From the NCBI GenBank assembly GCA_017848795.1, contig JAFIHG010000022.1, positions 81,715-145,714 on the forward strand: 64,000 nt of DNA, written 5' to 3'. This DNA is from Candidatus Nanopelagicales bacterium (GTDB lineage Bacteria > Actinomycetota > Actinomycetes > S36-B12 > CAIYMF01). Under the pieces are notes generated by a model. That model saw only the letters and a program-made list of their open reading frames with translations. It was not told where the DNA came from and did no database searches. Every line of letters starts with the position of its first letter. Positions within the stretch are counted from its first letter, which is position 1. This document shows positions 33,586 to 42,635 of the stretch, in pieces. The position numbers and the translations under genes are program-made.

Positions 33586-34476
33586 ATGAACCAGGACCAG
33601 CTCGACATCGTGGCCACCAAGCCGGGTTTCATCGCGGCGCTCGACCAGAGCGGTGGCAGCACCCCGAAGGCGCTCAAGCAGTACGGCATCGAGCCGACCG
33701 AGTACTCCTCCGACGACGAGATGTTCGACCTGGTCCAGCAGATGCGGGCCCGCATCATCTCCAGCGCCGCGTTCAGCAGCGACAAGATCATCGGCGCGAT
33801 CCTCTTCGAGGGCACGATGGACCGGGAGATCGACGGGATCGGATCGGCGCAGTACCTCTGGGAACGCAAGGGCATCGTGCCGTTCGTCAAGGTCGACCAG
33901 GGACTCGCGGACGAGGCCGACGACGTCCAGCTCATGAAGCCGCTCACCAAGCTCGACGGGCTGCTCGCCAGGGCCGTCGACAAGGGCGTGTTCGGCACCA
34001 AGATGCGGTCGGTGATCAAGGCGGCCAACCCTGCCGGCATCGACAAGATCCTCGACCAGCAGTTCGACGTCGCCAAGACGATCCTGGCAGCGGACCTGTT
34101 GCCGATCGTCGAGCCGGAGGTCGACATCCGCAGCACGACCCGCGCCAAGGCCGACGAGTTGCTCGTGAACGGCGTACGCGAGCGGCTCGATGCGCTGCCG
34201 AACGGCTCCCGGGTCGCGCTCAAGCTGTCGCTGCCGGTGGAGCCGGGCCATTACAGCGACCTGGTGAAGCACCCCGCGGTGGTCCGGGTGGTGGCGCTGT
34301 CGGGCGGTTTCACCCGCGAGGAGGCGGTGCGCGACCTCGCGAAGAACCCGGGCGTGAGCGCGAGCTTCTCGCGGGCCCTGCTCGAGGGCCTCACGGCTCA
34401 GCAGAGCCCGGCGGAGTTCGACGCGATGCTCAGCAACTCGGTCGAGGAGATCTACGCGGCCTCCGCCACCGGCTAA
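33586..34476 (+). CDS. class I fructose-bisphosphate aldolase
   Basis: 296 residues, the compact class I (Schiff-base) type known from staphylococci. FIAALDQSGGSTPKALKQYG opens the barrel; the imine lysine is K213 in ALKLSLPVEPGHY; VVALSGGFTREEA follows as the phosphate loop. It cleaves fructose-1,6-bisphosphate to DHAP and glyceraldehyde-3-phosphate. GAGGACAAC lies before the ATG and a TAGGCT -10-like box at 33521. The 236-bp upstream gap shows nothing else. Confidence 0.93.
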   Translation: MNQDQLDIVATKPGFIAALDQSGGSTPKALKQYGIEPTEYSSDDEMFDLVQQMRARIISSAAFSSDKIIGAILFEGTMDREIDGIGSAQYLWERKGIVPFVKVDQGLADEADDVQLMKPLTKLDGLLARAVDKGVFGTKMRSVIKAANPAGIDKILDQQFDVAKTILAADLLPIVEPEVDIRSTTRAKADELLVNGVRERLDALPNGSRVALKLSLPVEPGHYSDLVKHPAVVRVVALSGGFTREEAVRDLAKNPGVSASFSRALLEGLTAQQSPAEFDAMLSNSVEEIYAASATG

Positions 34477-34485
34477 GGTCCCGGC

Positions 34486-36039
34486 ATGTACAGCCTGGCG
34501 ATCCTGCTCGAGGACAGTGCCCGTCGTTACCCCACGCGCGACGCGCTCGTGCTCGGCGACACCCATCTGACGTACGCGCAGGTCGATGCGGCGGCCAACC
34601 AGGTCGCCAACCTGCTGGTGGAGCGCGGGATCGAGCCGGGTGACAAGGTCGCCCTGAGCTGTCCCAACATCCCGTACTTCCCGATCGTGTACTACGGGAT
34701 CCTCAAGTCGGGCGCGGTCGTGGTCCCGCTCAACGTCCTGAACAAGGGGCGGGAGAACGCCTACTACCTGGCCGACTCCGGAGCGAAGGCGTACTTCTGC
34801 TTCCACGGCACGCCCGAGCTGGCGATGGGCGCCGAAGGGTGGGCCGGGTTCCAGCAGGCCGAGGGGTGCGAGCACTTCTTCCTGATCATGCCGGACCCGG
34901 CGATGCCGGCATCGATCGAGGGCGCGACGACGTTCGCGGAGGCGGTCGACGGTCAGGCACCGACCTTCGAGTCGCGGCTCGGCTCGGAATCGGACACCGC
35001 CGTGATCCTCTACACCAGTGGCACCACCGGCCAGGCGAAGGGTGCCGAGCTCACGCACAGCAACCTGATGCTCAACGCGCTGACCTGCAACCGGCTGTTC
35101 CGCAGCGAGCCCGCCGCCGACACGCACCTGCTCACGCTGCCGTTGTTCCACTCGTTCGGCTCGACGGTCCAGATGAACGCCGGATTCGCCATGGCGGCCA
35201 CGCTGGTGCTGCTGCCGCGGTTCGAACCGAACCAGGCGATCGCGTTGATGCAGCGGCACGACATCACCGTCTTCGCCGGCGTTCCGACGATGTGGTGGGC
35301 GCTGGTCGGCGCGCTCACCGGTGACGTCGACGTGAAACGGATCGCGGGCAACCTGCGCATCGGCGTCTCCGGCGGCTCGAGCCTTCCGGTCGAGCTGATC
35401 AAGGACGTACGGGAGAAGCTCGGCGTGACGATCCTCGAGGGCTACGGGCTTTCCGAGACCTCACCGGTCGCGACCTTCTCCGACCCCGACCGCGAACCAC
35501 GGCCCGGGTCCATCGGCATCCCCGTCTGGGGCGTCGAGTGCAAGCTGATCAACGACGACTGGAGCGAGATCCCGGTCGGGGACACCGAGTCGGTCGGCGA
35601 GATCACGGTCCGCGGACACTGCGTCATGAAGGGCTACCTGAACCGCCCGGAGGCCACCCGCGAGGTGCTGCGGGACGGCTGGTTCCGCACCGGCGACCTG
35701 GCGCGGCGGGACGCCGACGGCATGTACTACATCGTCGACCGGTCCAAGGACATGATCATCCGCGGCGGGTTCAACGTGTACCCGCGCGAGGTCGAAGAGG
35801 TCCTGATGACCCACCCCGGCGTCTCGCTCGCCGCCGTCATCGGCGTCCCGGACGAGAACCACGGCGAGGAGATCAAGGCCTTCGTCATCCGTGCCAAGGA
35901 CGCGTCCGTCAGCGAGGACGAGCTGGTTGCCTGGGGCAAGGAGCAGATGGCGGCGTACAAGTACCCGCGTCTTGTCGAGTTCGTGGAAGCGCTGCCGATG
36001 ACCGCGACAGGGAAGATCCTCAAGCGCGAGCTGAGCTAG
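34486..36039 (+). CDS. long-chain fatty-acid/acyl-CoA ligase (AMP-binding)
   Basis: 517 residues. The AMP-binding signature YTSGTTGQAKGAE lies near residue 175, GYGLSETSP near 320, and GWFRTGDLARRDADGMYYI with the hinge before DRSKDMIIRGGFNVYP near 415. The final K is in TGKILKRELS. It activates a carboxylic acid to the acyl-CoA through an acyl-AMP; substrate not determinable. It is 9 bp after the aldolase gene and may be cotranscribed. Confidence 0.92.
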   Translation: MYSLAILLEDSARRYPTRDALVLGDTHLTYAQVDAAANQVANLLVERGIEPGDKVALSCPNIPYFPIVYYGILKSGAVVVPLNVLNKGRENAYYLADSGAKAYFCFHGTPELAMGAEGWAGFQQAEGCEHFFLIMPDPAMPASIEGATTFAEAVDGQAPTFESRLGSESDTAVILYTSGTTGQAKGAELTHSNLMLNALTCNRLFRSEPAADTHLLTLPLFHSFGSTVQMNAGFAMAATLVLLPRFEPNQAIALMQRHDITVFAGVPTMWWALVGALTGDVDVKRIAGNLRIGVSGGSSLPVELIKDVREKLGVTILEGYGLSETSPVATFSDPDREPRPGSIGIPVWGVECKLINDDWSEIPVGDTESVGEITVRGHCVMKGYLNRPEATREVLRDGWFRTGDLARRDADGMYYIVDRSKDMIIRGGFNVYPREVEEVLMTHPGVSLAAVIGVPDENHGEEIKAFVIRAKDASVSEDELVAWGKEQMAAYKYPRLVEFVEALPMTATGKILKRELS

Positions 36040-36046
36040 TCCGCTC

Positions 36047-37177
36047 GTGCCGGCCGCGCCACCGTACGGGTCAGGGACGCTGTCCGACCTGGTCCCCGCA
36101 CTGCTCGCCGCCCTGGGTCGTGAGGGCTTCGCGGACCCGCTCGGGCTGCCGCACGCGAGCAGTGCCGTGCTGCTGCTCATCGACGGTCTCGGCTGGGAGC
36201 TGCTGCGCGATCACGGAAAGGACGCGCCGTTCCTCGCCGGTCTGCTCGGGAGTCCGCCGCTGCACGCCGGCTTCCCGGCCACCACCGGCACCAGCCTCAC
36301 CTCGATCGGGACCGGCAGGCCGGCGGGGGAGCACGGCATCGTCGGGTACTGCTTCGACACCGCCGCCGGGCCTCTCAACTGCCTCACCTGGCGCAGCCGG
36401 GAGGACGACCGTGACCTGCGCGACGAGCTGCCGCCGGAGCGGGTGCAGCCGCTGCGCACCGCCTTCGAACGGGCGGCCGACGCCGGGGTACGTGTCCTGG
36501 TCACCGCGCCGCGCTACCAGGACGGGTCCGGCCTGACGCGCGCAGCATTCCGCGGCGCGGGGTTCCGTCGGGTCGGGGCGCTGGGCGATCTCGCCGCGGA
36601 GGTCGTCGACACCCCCGAGGGGACGTTGCGTTACGCCTACCACGGCGACCTCGACGCGCTCGGCCATCAGTACGGGCCAGGCTCGAAGGCATGGCGCCTG
36701 CAGCTCGCCCAGGTGGACCGGCTCGTCGAGTCGGCGGCGCGGGCGCTGCCCGCCAGCTGCCTGCTCGTGGTGACGGGCGACCACGGCATGATCAGCGCGG
36801 GGGAGCGGATCGATGTCGACACCGACACCGAACTGCAGCGCGGTGTCCGGCTGGTGAGCGGTGAGCCGCGGGTGCGCCACGTCTACGCACAGCCGGACGC
36901 GGCTCCCGCGGTCCTTGCCACCTGGCGCGACCGGCTCGGGGACCGCGCCTGGGTGCGCTCCCGCGACGAGGCGATCGACGCCGGCTGGTTCGGGCCGGCG
37001 GTGACACCCGCCGCCCACGCCCGGATCGGTGAGGTTGTGGCCGCCATGCGGGGCGAGGCAGTGCTCGTCCGCTCCGCGGCCGAACCACTCGAGACCGGGC
37101 TGCGGGGCCATCACGGCTCCCTCACCGACGCCGAGCAGTTGGTGCCGCTGCTCGTCGTGACCGGCCCCGGAACCTGA
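36047..37177 (+). CDS. alkaline-phosphatase-superfamily phosphodiesterase/nucleotide pyrophosphatase
   Basis: 376 residues. VLLLIDGLGWELL (first metal Asp), GFPATTGTSLTSIGTGRPAG (catalytic Thr), YHGDLDALGHQYGPGS and VVTGDHGM give the ENPP/alkaline-phosphatase metal sites. No signal peptide, so probably cytosolic. It likely hydrolyses a phosphodiester; substrate unknown. The GTG at 36047 is 7 bp after the ligase gene stop, suggesting an operon. Confidence 0.88.
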   Translation: MPAAPPYGSGTLSDLVPALLAALGREGFADPLGLPHASSAVLLLIDGLGWELLRDHGKDAPFLAGLLGSPPLHAGFPATTGTSLTSIGTGRPAGEHGIVGYCFDTAAGPLNCLTWRSREDDRDLRDELPPERVQPLRTAFERAADAGVRVLVTAPRYQDGSGLTRAAFRGAGFRRVGALGDLAAEVVDTPEGTLRYAYHGDLDALGHQYGPGSKAWRLQLAQVDRLVESAARALPASCLLVVTGDHGMISAGERIDVDTDTELQRGVRLVSGEPRVRHVYAQPDAAPAVLATWRDRLGDRAWVRSRDEAIDAGWFGPAVTPAAHARIGEVVAAMRGEAVLVRSAAEPLETGLRGHHGSLTDAEQLVPLLVVTGPGT

Positions 37178-37242
37178 CGAACGGGCGACATGCCCGGCGC
37201 AGTCCGGTGGATCCGCGGGCGCGCGCCCTACGCTCGGTCCCC

Positions 37243-38460
37243 GTGACCGCACCCCGCCGCGCCCTCGCCGCGCTCGCCGCCGCCGCCCTGCTCGGGCCGC
37301 TCGTCGCGGGCGCCGCACCCGCCGCCGACGCGTCCGGTACGGACGTGCCCGTCCCGTCCACCGCAGCGCACCTCGTCGCCCCACTCGCGTCGGTACGCGC
37401 GAGCACCACCGTCGTCAAGAGCGGTTTCGACGGCCCGACCCAGGTCACCTCGGCGCCCGAGGGCCGCAACCGGCTCTACGTCGTGCAGCAGCCGGGGGTC
37501 GTCACCGCCGTTGCCGGCGCCCGCACGTGGACCTACCTGAACCTCCGCCGCTTCGTACGCTCCGGCGGTGAGCAGGGCCTGCTCGGTCTCGCCTTCAGCC
37601 CACGCTTCGCCAAGGACCGCCGGCTCTACGTCACCTACACCCGAAGCGACGGCGCGCTCGTCCTCGCCCGCGCCAAGGCGAAGCGACCCAAGGCCAAGCG
37701 GGTCAAGGCCAAGACGCTGCGCACCCTGCTCGTCGTGCCCCACCCGACCTACACCAACCACAACGGCGGCTCGCTCGCGTTTGGCCCGGACGGGCTGCTC
37801 TACCTCGGCACCGGCGACGGTGGCGGTGGTGGAAACCCGTTCGGCGCCGCGGAGAACCTGCGCGACCTGCGTGGCAAGATCCTGCGCGTCGACGTGAGCC
37901 GCTCCTGCGGCAAACGGCTCTACTGCATCCCGAGGCCCAACCCGTTCCGCGGCAAGAAGAAGGCCAAGCCGCAGGTCCTGCACCGCGGACTGCGCAACCC
38001 GTGGCGCATCTCCTTCGACCCGAGCGGTCGGCTCTGGATCGGCGACGTCGGGCAGGGCGCGTACGAGGAGATCGATGTGCTGCCCCGCGGGGCACGCGGA
38101 CTGGACCTGGGCTGGTCGTGCCGCGAAGGCAAGCACGTGTACGACAGCTCCGCCTGCCGCGCCGGGGCGCGTTACACCGACCCGGAGATCGAACTCGCCC
38201 ACGACGGCGTACCCGATGCGATGCGGGCGAGCTCGATCACGGGCGGCTACGTGTACCGCGGGCGTGCGTACGCCGGGCTGCTCGGCGGCGCGTACGTGTT
38301 CGGCGACTGGGTCAGCGGCAACCTGTGGGCCTACCGTGCGGGTGCGCTCGCCCGGATCGGCTCGCTGCCGCAGGTCACCTCGTTCGGCGAGGACGACGCC
38401 GGTGAGCTGTACGCGGTGACCTCGGGAGGCGAGTTGCTGCGCCTGAGGTTCAGCGGCTGA
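37243..38460 (+). CDS. secreted PQQ-dependent glucose/sorbosone dehydrogenase-like protein
   Basis: 405 residues from the GTG at 37243; a GTG 12 codons earlier gives no better signal peptide. Signal peptide ~1-28, then the six-bladed GSDH propeller: GEQGLLGLAFSPRFAKDRRL, YTNHNGGSLAFGPDGLLYLG, GLRNPWRISFDPSGRLWIGD, DLGWSCREGKH, TGGYVYRG, FGDWVSGNL. Two Lys/Ala-rich insertions (near residues 147-165 and 245-250) are unusual. It oxidises sugars or sorbosone with PQQ outside the cell; cofactor use is inferred from the family. Confidence 0.88.
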   Translation: MTAPRRALAALAAAALLGPLVAGAAPAADASGTDVPVPSTAAHLVAPLASVRASTTVVKSGFDGPTQVTSAPEGRNRLYVVQQPGVVTAVAGARTWTYLNLRRFVRSGGEQGLLGLAFSPRFAKDRRLYVTYTRSDGALVLARAKAKRPKAKRVKAKTLRTLLVVPHPTYTNHNGGSLAFGPDGLLYLGTGDGGGGGNPFGAAENLRDLRGKILRVDVSRSCGKRLYCIPRPNPFRGKKKAKPQVLHRGLRNPWRISFDPSGRLWIGDVGQGAYEEIDVLPRGARGLDLGWSCREGKHVYDSSACRAGARYTDPEIELAHDGVPDAMRASSITGGYVYRGRAYAGLLGGAYVFGDWVSGNLWAYRAGALARIGSLPQVTSFGEDDAGELYAVTSGGELLRLRFSG

Positions 38461-38846
38461 ACGCAGCGCTCCTCCTCGGGTGGGGGAGCGTCCGTCGTGA
38501 CGACGTGCAGGTCGAGGCGTACCCGTGCCAGCAGGTCGGTCAACGGTGGCGCAGCGCCGACGATCGTCAACCGTCGGCCGTGGCGCACCAGGCGCCGGTA
38601 GGCCTCGCCCAGCGCGCGCACCCCGGTGCGGTCGGCGAGCGTCAGACCGCTGACATCGGCGCTCCAGGAGTCACGCCCGGACACCAGGATCGCGCCGATC
38701 GCATCGCGGAGCCGGTACGACGTTCCCCGACCGAGGGTCCCGACGAGCGCGAGTCGACCACGTGGGAAGTCAAGGTGGACCCGCAGTTCCGATGCTGTCG
38801 GACCCACGTCGGTGGAGCGGGGAGGAAGGAAGGCCGGTTCGGACAC
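38331..38846 (-). CDS. STAS-domain protein (anti-sigma antagonist-like)
   Basis: 171 residues, GTG start at 38846 with GAGGTGA six bases upstream. Residues ~22-115 fit a STAS fold (LDFPRGRLALVGTLGRGTSY, DVSGLTLADRTGVRALGEAY, RRLTIVGAAPPLTDLLARV). The usual phosphorylated DSS is replaced by ADRT, so classical SpoIIAA-type control is doubtful. The last ~43 residues lie antisense over the 3' end of the dehydrogenase gene (130-bp overlap) and look non-domain. Confidence 0.75.
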   Translation of the reverse strand: MSEPAFLPPRSTDVGPTASELRVHLDFPRGRLALVGTLGRGTSYRLRDAIGAILVSGRDSWSADVSGLTLADRTGVRALGEAYRRLVRHGRRLTIVGAAPPLTDLLARVRLDLHVVTTDAPPPEEERCVQPLNLRRSNSPPEVTAYSSPASSSPNEVTCGSEPIRASAPAR

Positions 38847-39050
38847 GTCGAGTCACCTCGCGCGGCTGGCACGACCCGCCCGGGTAGGGCAAGGCCGGGC
38901 TGCCGGTGCTTGCTGGGGAGGGAAGCCCGCGGCTTGGACCTGGCGTCGACGGTAATCGACGGTGCTGCACCGGACAAGCCCGTGCCGCCGTCGACTGAGC
39001 AACCGATTCGGTCGGTCCGCGTGGAGCGACTAGTGTCGGGGACGCCCGAA

Positions 39051-39101
39051 GGTCGGCGCCTCGTAACCGCCGGCCTCCAGCGGTCGACGCCTCGTAACCG
39101 T
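39051..39101 (+). repeat. direct 20-bp repeat in the thrS leader
   Basis: GGTCGRCGCCTCGTAACCGY occurs at 39051-39070 and 39082-39101 (18 of 20 identical), 31 bp apart, directly before the AGGAG site of thrS. TTCGGT (39007) and TAGTGT (39031) with an 18-bp spacer form a plausible upstream promoter, so the repeats would be in the transcript. The rest of the 277-bp gap (38847-39123) shows nothing identifiable. Confidence 0.5.
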
Positions 39102-39123
39102 CGACCCGAGCCCAGGAGTTCTC

Positions 39124-41157
39124 ATGGTGGACATGCCCCTCGCCGAGCCGACCGATGCGCCGGCCCTCTCCGTCACCGTCGACCTGCCAGGTGGTTCCCG
39201 CGAGACGCGGGAACTGCCCGAGGGCGCGGTGGCGGCTGACCTGTTCCCCGACCGGCAGGTCGTCGTGGCACGGGTCAACGGCGAGTTGCGCGACCTCACT
39301 CACCAGCTGGCGGACGGTGATCTCGTCGCCCCGGTGCGGATCGACACCGACGAGGGTCGGGCGGTGCTGCGCCACTCCACGGCCCACGTGCTGGCCCAGG
39401 CGGTGCAGGACCTCTATCCGCGGGCGCGCCTCGGCATCGGTCCGCCGGTCGCCGACGGGTTCTACTACGACTTCGACGTGCCCGACCCGTTCACCCCCGA
39501 GGACCTGTCCGCCCTCGAGAAGCGGATGGCGGAGATCGTCAAGGCCGGCCAGCGGTTCTCCCGTCGGGTCGTGACCGAGCAGCAGGCGCGCGACGAGCTC
39601 GCCGACGAGCCGTACAAGCTGGAGCTGGTCGGGCTCAAGGGCGCGAACGACCCGGAGGTCATGGAGGTCGGCGGGGCCGAGCTCACCATCTACGACAACC
39701 TCGATGCGAAGTCCGGTGAGCGGGCCTGGGGAGACCTCTGCCGCGGCCCGCACATCCCCACGACCCGGCTGATCCCGGCGTTCAAGCTGATGCGCACCTC
39801 CGGCGCGTACTGGCGGGGCAGCGAGAAGAACCCGATGCTGCAACGGATCTACGGCACCGCGTGGGAGAGCCGCGATGCGCTGAAGGCCTACCTGGCGTTC
39901 CTCGCCGAGGCGGAGAAACGCGACCACCGACGGCTCGGCGCCGAGCTCGACCTGTTCAGCATCCCGGACGAGATCGGATCGGGACTCGCGGTGTTCCACC
40001 CCAAGGGCGGGGTGGTGCGCAGGGTGATGGAGGACTACTCCCGGCTGCGTCACGAACAGGCCGGCTACGAGTTCGTCTACACCCCGCACCTGACCAAGGC
40101 CCGGCTGTACGAGATCTCCGGTCACCTGGACTGGTACGCCGACGCGATGTACCCCCCGATGGACCTGGACGCCGAGTACGGCAGCGACGGTCACCTCAAG
40201 CGGGCGGGTCAGCAGTACTACATGAAGCCGATGAACTGCCCCATGCACAACCTGATCTACCGGGCGCGCGGGCGGTCGTACCGCGAACTGCCGCTGCGGC
40301 TGTTCGAGTTCGGCACCGTCTACCGGTACGAGAAGTCGGGTGTCGTGCACGGTCTGACCCGGGCGCGCGGCTTCACCCAGGACGACGCGCACATCTACTG
40401 CACGCTCGAGCAGATGCCGTACGAGCTGGACTCGCTGCTGACCTTCGTGCTCGACCTGCTGCGCGACTACGGTCTCGAGGACTTCTACCTCGAGCTGTCC
40501 ACCCGCAACGAGGAGAAGTACGTCGGCAGCCATGAGGAGTGGGACCACGCGACCGAGCTGCTCCGCCAGTCGGCGCAGCGCCAGCACCTCGACCTCGTGC
40601 TCGACCCGGGCGGCGCGGCGTTCTACGGCCCCAAGATCTCGGTGCAGACCCGCGACGCGATCGGGCGCAGTTGGCAGATGTCGACGATCCAGGTCGACTT
40701 CAACATGCCGGAGCGCTTCGAGCTGGAGTATCAGGCTGCCGACGGCACGCGGCAGCGGCCGGTCATGATCCACCGCGCGCTGTTCGGCTCGATCGAACGG
40801 TTCTTCGCGGTGCTGCTCGAGCACTACGCCGGCGCCTTCCCGCCCTGGTTGGCGCCGGTGCAGGTGGTCGGCATCCCGATCACCGACGCGCACGTCCCGT
40901 ACCTGCAGGAGGTGGCCGCGACGCTGCGCTCGCACGGTGTGCGGGTGGAGGTCGATGCGTCCGACGACCGGATGCAGAAGAAGATCCGCAACGCGCAGAA
41001 GCAGAAGGTGCCGTACATGCTGATCGCCGGCGACGAGGACGTCTCGCAGGGTGCGGTCTCGTTCCGGTACCGCGACGGACGTCAGAACAACGGCGTGCCC
41101 GTCGACGCCGCGGTCGCCGAGATCCTGGACGCCGTCGCGAGTCGGGTGCAGGTCTGA
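39124..41157 (+). CDS. thrS: threonyl-tRNA synthetase
   Basis: 677 residues. TGS domain ~8-75, editing domain with [12 protein letters not shown] near residue 85 and CRGPHIP near 205, class II catalytic core ([12 protein letters not shown] with a zinc Cys; [13 protein letters not shown] motif 2; [20 protein letters not shown] motif 3), and a C-terminal anticodon-binding domain. Charges tRNA-Thr. AGGAG precedes the ATG. It heads the thrS-HIT gene pair, as in mycobacteria. Confidence 0.97.
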   Translation: MVDMPLAEPTDAPALSVTVDLPGGSRETRELPEGAVAADLFPDRQVVVARVNGELRDLTHQLADGDLVAPVRIDTDEGRAVLRHSTAHVLAQAVQDLYPRARLGIGPPVADGFYYDFDVPDPFTPEDLSALEKRMAEIVKAGQRFSRRVVTEQQARDELADEPYKLELVGLKGANDPEVMEVGGAELTIYDNLDAKSGERAWGDLCRGPHIPTTRLIPAFKLMRTSGAYWRGSEKNPMLQRIYGTAWESRDALKAYLAFLAEAEKRDHRRLGAELDLFSIPDEIGSGLAVFHPKGGVVRRVMEDYSRLRHEQAGYEFVYTPHLTKARLYEISGHLDWYADAMYPPMDLDAEYGSDGHLKRAGQQYYMKPMNCPMHNLIYRARGRSYRELPLRLFEFGTVYRYEKSGVVHGLTRARGFTQDDAHIYCTLEQMPYELDSLLTFVLDLLRDYGLEDFYLELSTRNEEKYVGSHEEWDHATELLRQSAQRQHLDLVLDPGGAAFYGPKISVQTRDAIGRSWQMSTIQVDFNMPERFELEYQAADGTRQRPVMIHRALFGSIERFFAVLLEHYAGAFPPWLAPVQVVGIPITDAHVPYLQEVAATLRSHGVRVEVDASDDRMQKKIRNAQKQKVPYMLIAGDEDVSQGAVSFRYRDGRQNNGVPVDAAVAEILDAVASRVQV

Positions 41158-41158
41158 G

Positions 41159-41677
41159 GTGGGCGACGACTGGCAGGCGGTGTGGGACCGGCTGTGGAAC
41201 CCGCAACGGATGGCGTACATCAAGGGCCATGACAAACCGGCCCACGACGACGCCGGTGACGAGTGCCCGTTCTGTGCCGCACCGGGCCGTGACGACGCCG
41301 CCGGGCTCGTCGTGGCGCGAGGTGAGCTGGTGTACGTGCTGATGAACCTGTACCCGTACAACGCCGGTCACGTCATGGTGTGCCCGTACCGGCACGTCGC
41401 GGACTACACGGAGGTGACCGCCGGGGAGGCCGCGGAGATCGCATCGTTCACCCAGCGGGCGATGACGACGCTGCGCGAGGTCTCGGCGGCGCAGGGGTTC
41501 AACATCGGTATGAACCAGGGCCGGGCGGGCGGTGCCGGCATCGTCGGTCACCTGCACCAGCACGTCGTGCCGCGCTGGGGCGGCGACACCAACTTCCTCT
41601 CGGTCGTCGGGGGTGCCAAGTCGATGCCGCAGCTGCTCGCCGAGAGCCGCGCCCTGCTCGCCGAGGCCTGGGGCTGA
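41159..41677 (+). CDS. HIT-family nucleotide hydrolase/transferase
   Basis: 172 residues. The histidine triad is GHLHQHVVP near residue 135. CPFC near 37 may hold a metal, and YPYNAGHVMVCPYRHVADY is the nucleotide-binding half. HIT proteins hydrolyse nucleotide phosphoramidates or related P-linked compounds. The GTG at 41159 follows the thrS stop by 1 bp. In mycobacteria the same gene precedes pgsA; here that neighbourhood is interrupted by ~8.7 kb. Confidence 0.93.
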   Translation: MGDDWQAVWDRLWNPQRMAYIKGHDKPAHDDAGDECPFCAAPGRDDAAGLVVARGELVYVLMNLYPYNAGHVMVCPYRHVADYTEVTAGEAAEIASFTQRAMTTLREVSAAQGFNIGMNQGRAGGAGIVGHLHQHVVPRWGGDTNFLSVVGGAKSMPQLLAESRALLAEAWG

Positions 41678-41747
41678 GCGGCGCCGGCTTCCGTTTCCCG
41701 GACATCGCCGGCGGAGTCCCGGGATCTCATGCCTAACGTGTTGCCTC

Positions 41748-42629
41748 ATGTCAGCCACCGCGACCGGCGCGCGTCCGCGCCGCCGACTCGTCGCCTCGGC
41801 GGCCCTCGTCGCCGCGCTGTTGGCTGTCTTCGCCGTCACTGACCCGTTGCCGCGGGCGGCGCGAGCCGATCAAGGCCGTGCCACCCCGGCGGTCACGGAT
41901 GCCGCGGCCGTCACGGACGCGCCGGCCGCCGCGGGCGCCTCCAGCACGGCGGTGACGAGCGCGCGCACGGACCGTACCCGCAAGCCGCCGTACGACGTCG
42001 TGGCGCTGGGCGACTCCGTCCCGGCCGGAACGCGGTGCGACTGCACGGCGTTCCCCGATCTTGTCGCGTCTGCGCTCGGTGAGCGCACCGGGCGTCGCGC
42101 GCGCAGTGCCAACCGCGCCGTGCCCGGGCTCGACACCGAGGAGCTCCGGGAGCAGCTGCGCCACCGTGCGGTGCGCCGGGATCTGCGGCGGGCCGACCTG
42201 GTCCTCGTCACCATCGGGGCGAACGACCTGCGCTACCGACCGCATTGCGGTGCTGCCCTCGGCTGCTACCGGGCGCAGCTCGATGACATGGAGTCGACGC
42301 TGCGCCACGTGCTGCACCGGGTGTACCGGCTGATCCCGGGCAGCGGCAGCATCGTCGTGACGGGGTACTGGTCGGTCTGGGAGGACGGTGCGGTGGCCCG
42401 CTCCCGGGGCGCGACCTTCGTCTCGGCCGCCCGCACCGTCACCGCCGAGGCGAACCGGATCCTGCACCGGCAGGTGCGCCGCCTCGGGGAGCGGTACGTG
42501 GACCTGACCGACGCGATCCGCCCGGACGGGGTCGACGCGACGCCGTTGCTGGCGGCCGACGGCGATCACCCGAACGCGAACGGTCACCGGGCGATCGCGG
42601 CGCTGCTGGTCCGGTCGCTGCGGGTCTGA
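41748..42629 (+). CDS. secreted SGNH/GDSL hydrolase
   Basis: 293 residues. Signal peptide or membrane anchor ~1-40, an Ala/Thr-rich linker to ~75, then the SGNH fold: VALGDSVPAG (nucleophile Ser), IGANDLR (Gly/Asn block III), DGDHPNANGH (Asp/His block V). It is an esterase or lipase-like enzyme outside the cell. Promoter-like TAACGT lies 12 bases before the ATG. Its stop is 6 bp from that of the convergent esterase cluster. Confidence 0.88.
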   Translation: MSATATGARPRRRLVASAALVAALLAVFAVTDPLPRAARADQGRATPAVTDAAAVTDAPAAAGASSTAVTSARTDRTRKPPYDVVALGDSVPAGTRCDCTAFPDLVASALGERTGRRARSANRAVPGLDTEELREQLRHRAVRRDLRRADLVLVTIGANDLRYRPHCGAALGCYRAQLDDMESTLRHVLHRVYRLIPGSGSIVVTGYWSVWEDGAVARSRGATFVSAARTVTAEANRILHRQVRRLGERYVDLTDAIRPDGVDATPLLAADGDHPNANGHRAIAALLVRSLRV

Positions 42630-42635
42630 ACCGCC

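Noticed and set aside
38961..39123. T-box riboswitch before thrS
   Set aside because: No T-box core sequence or specifier stem can be found; only a direct repeat is seen.
39124..41361. Long minus-strand open frame opposite thrS
   Set aside because: Fully antisense to thrS, whose motifs are all intact.
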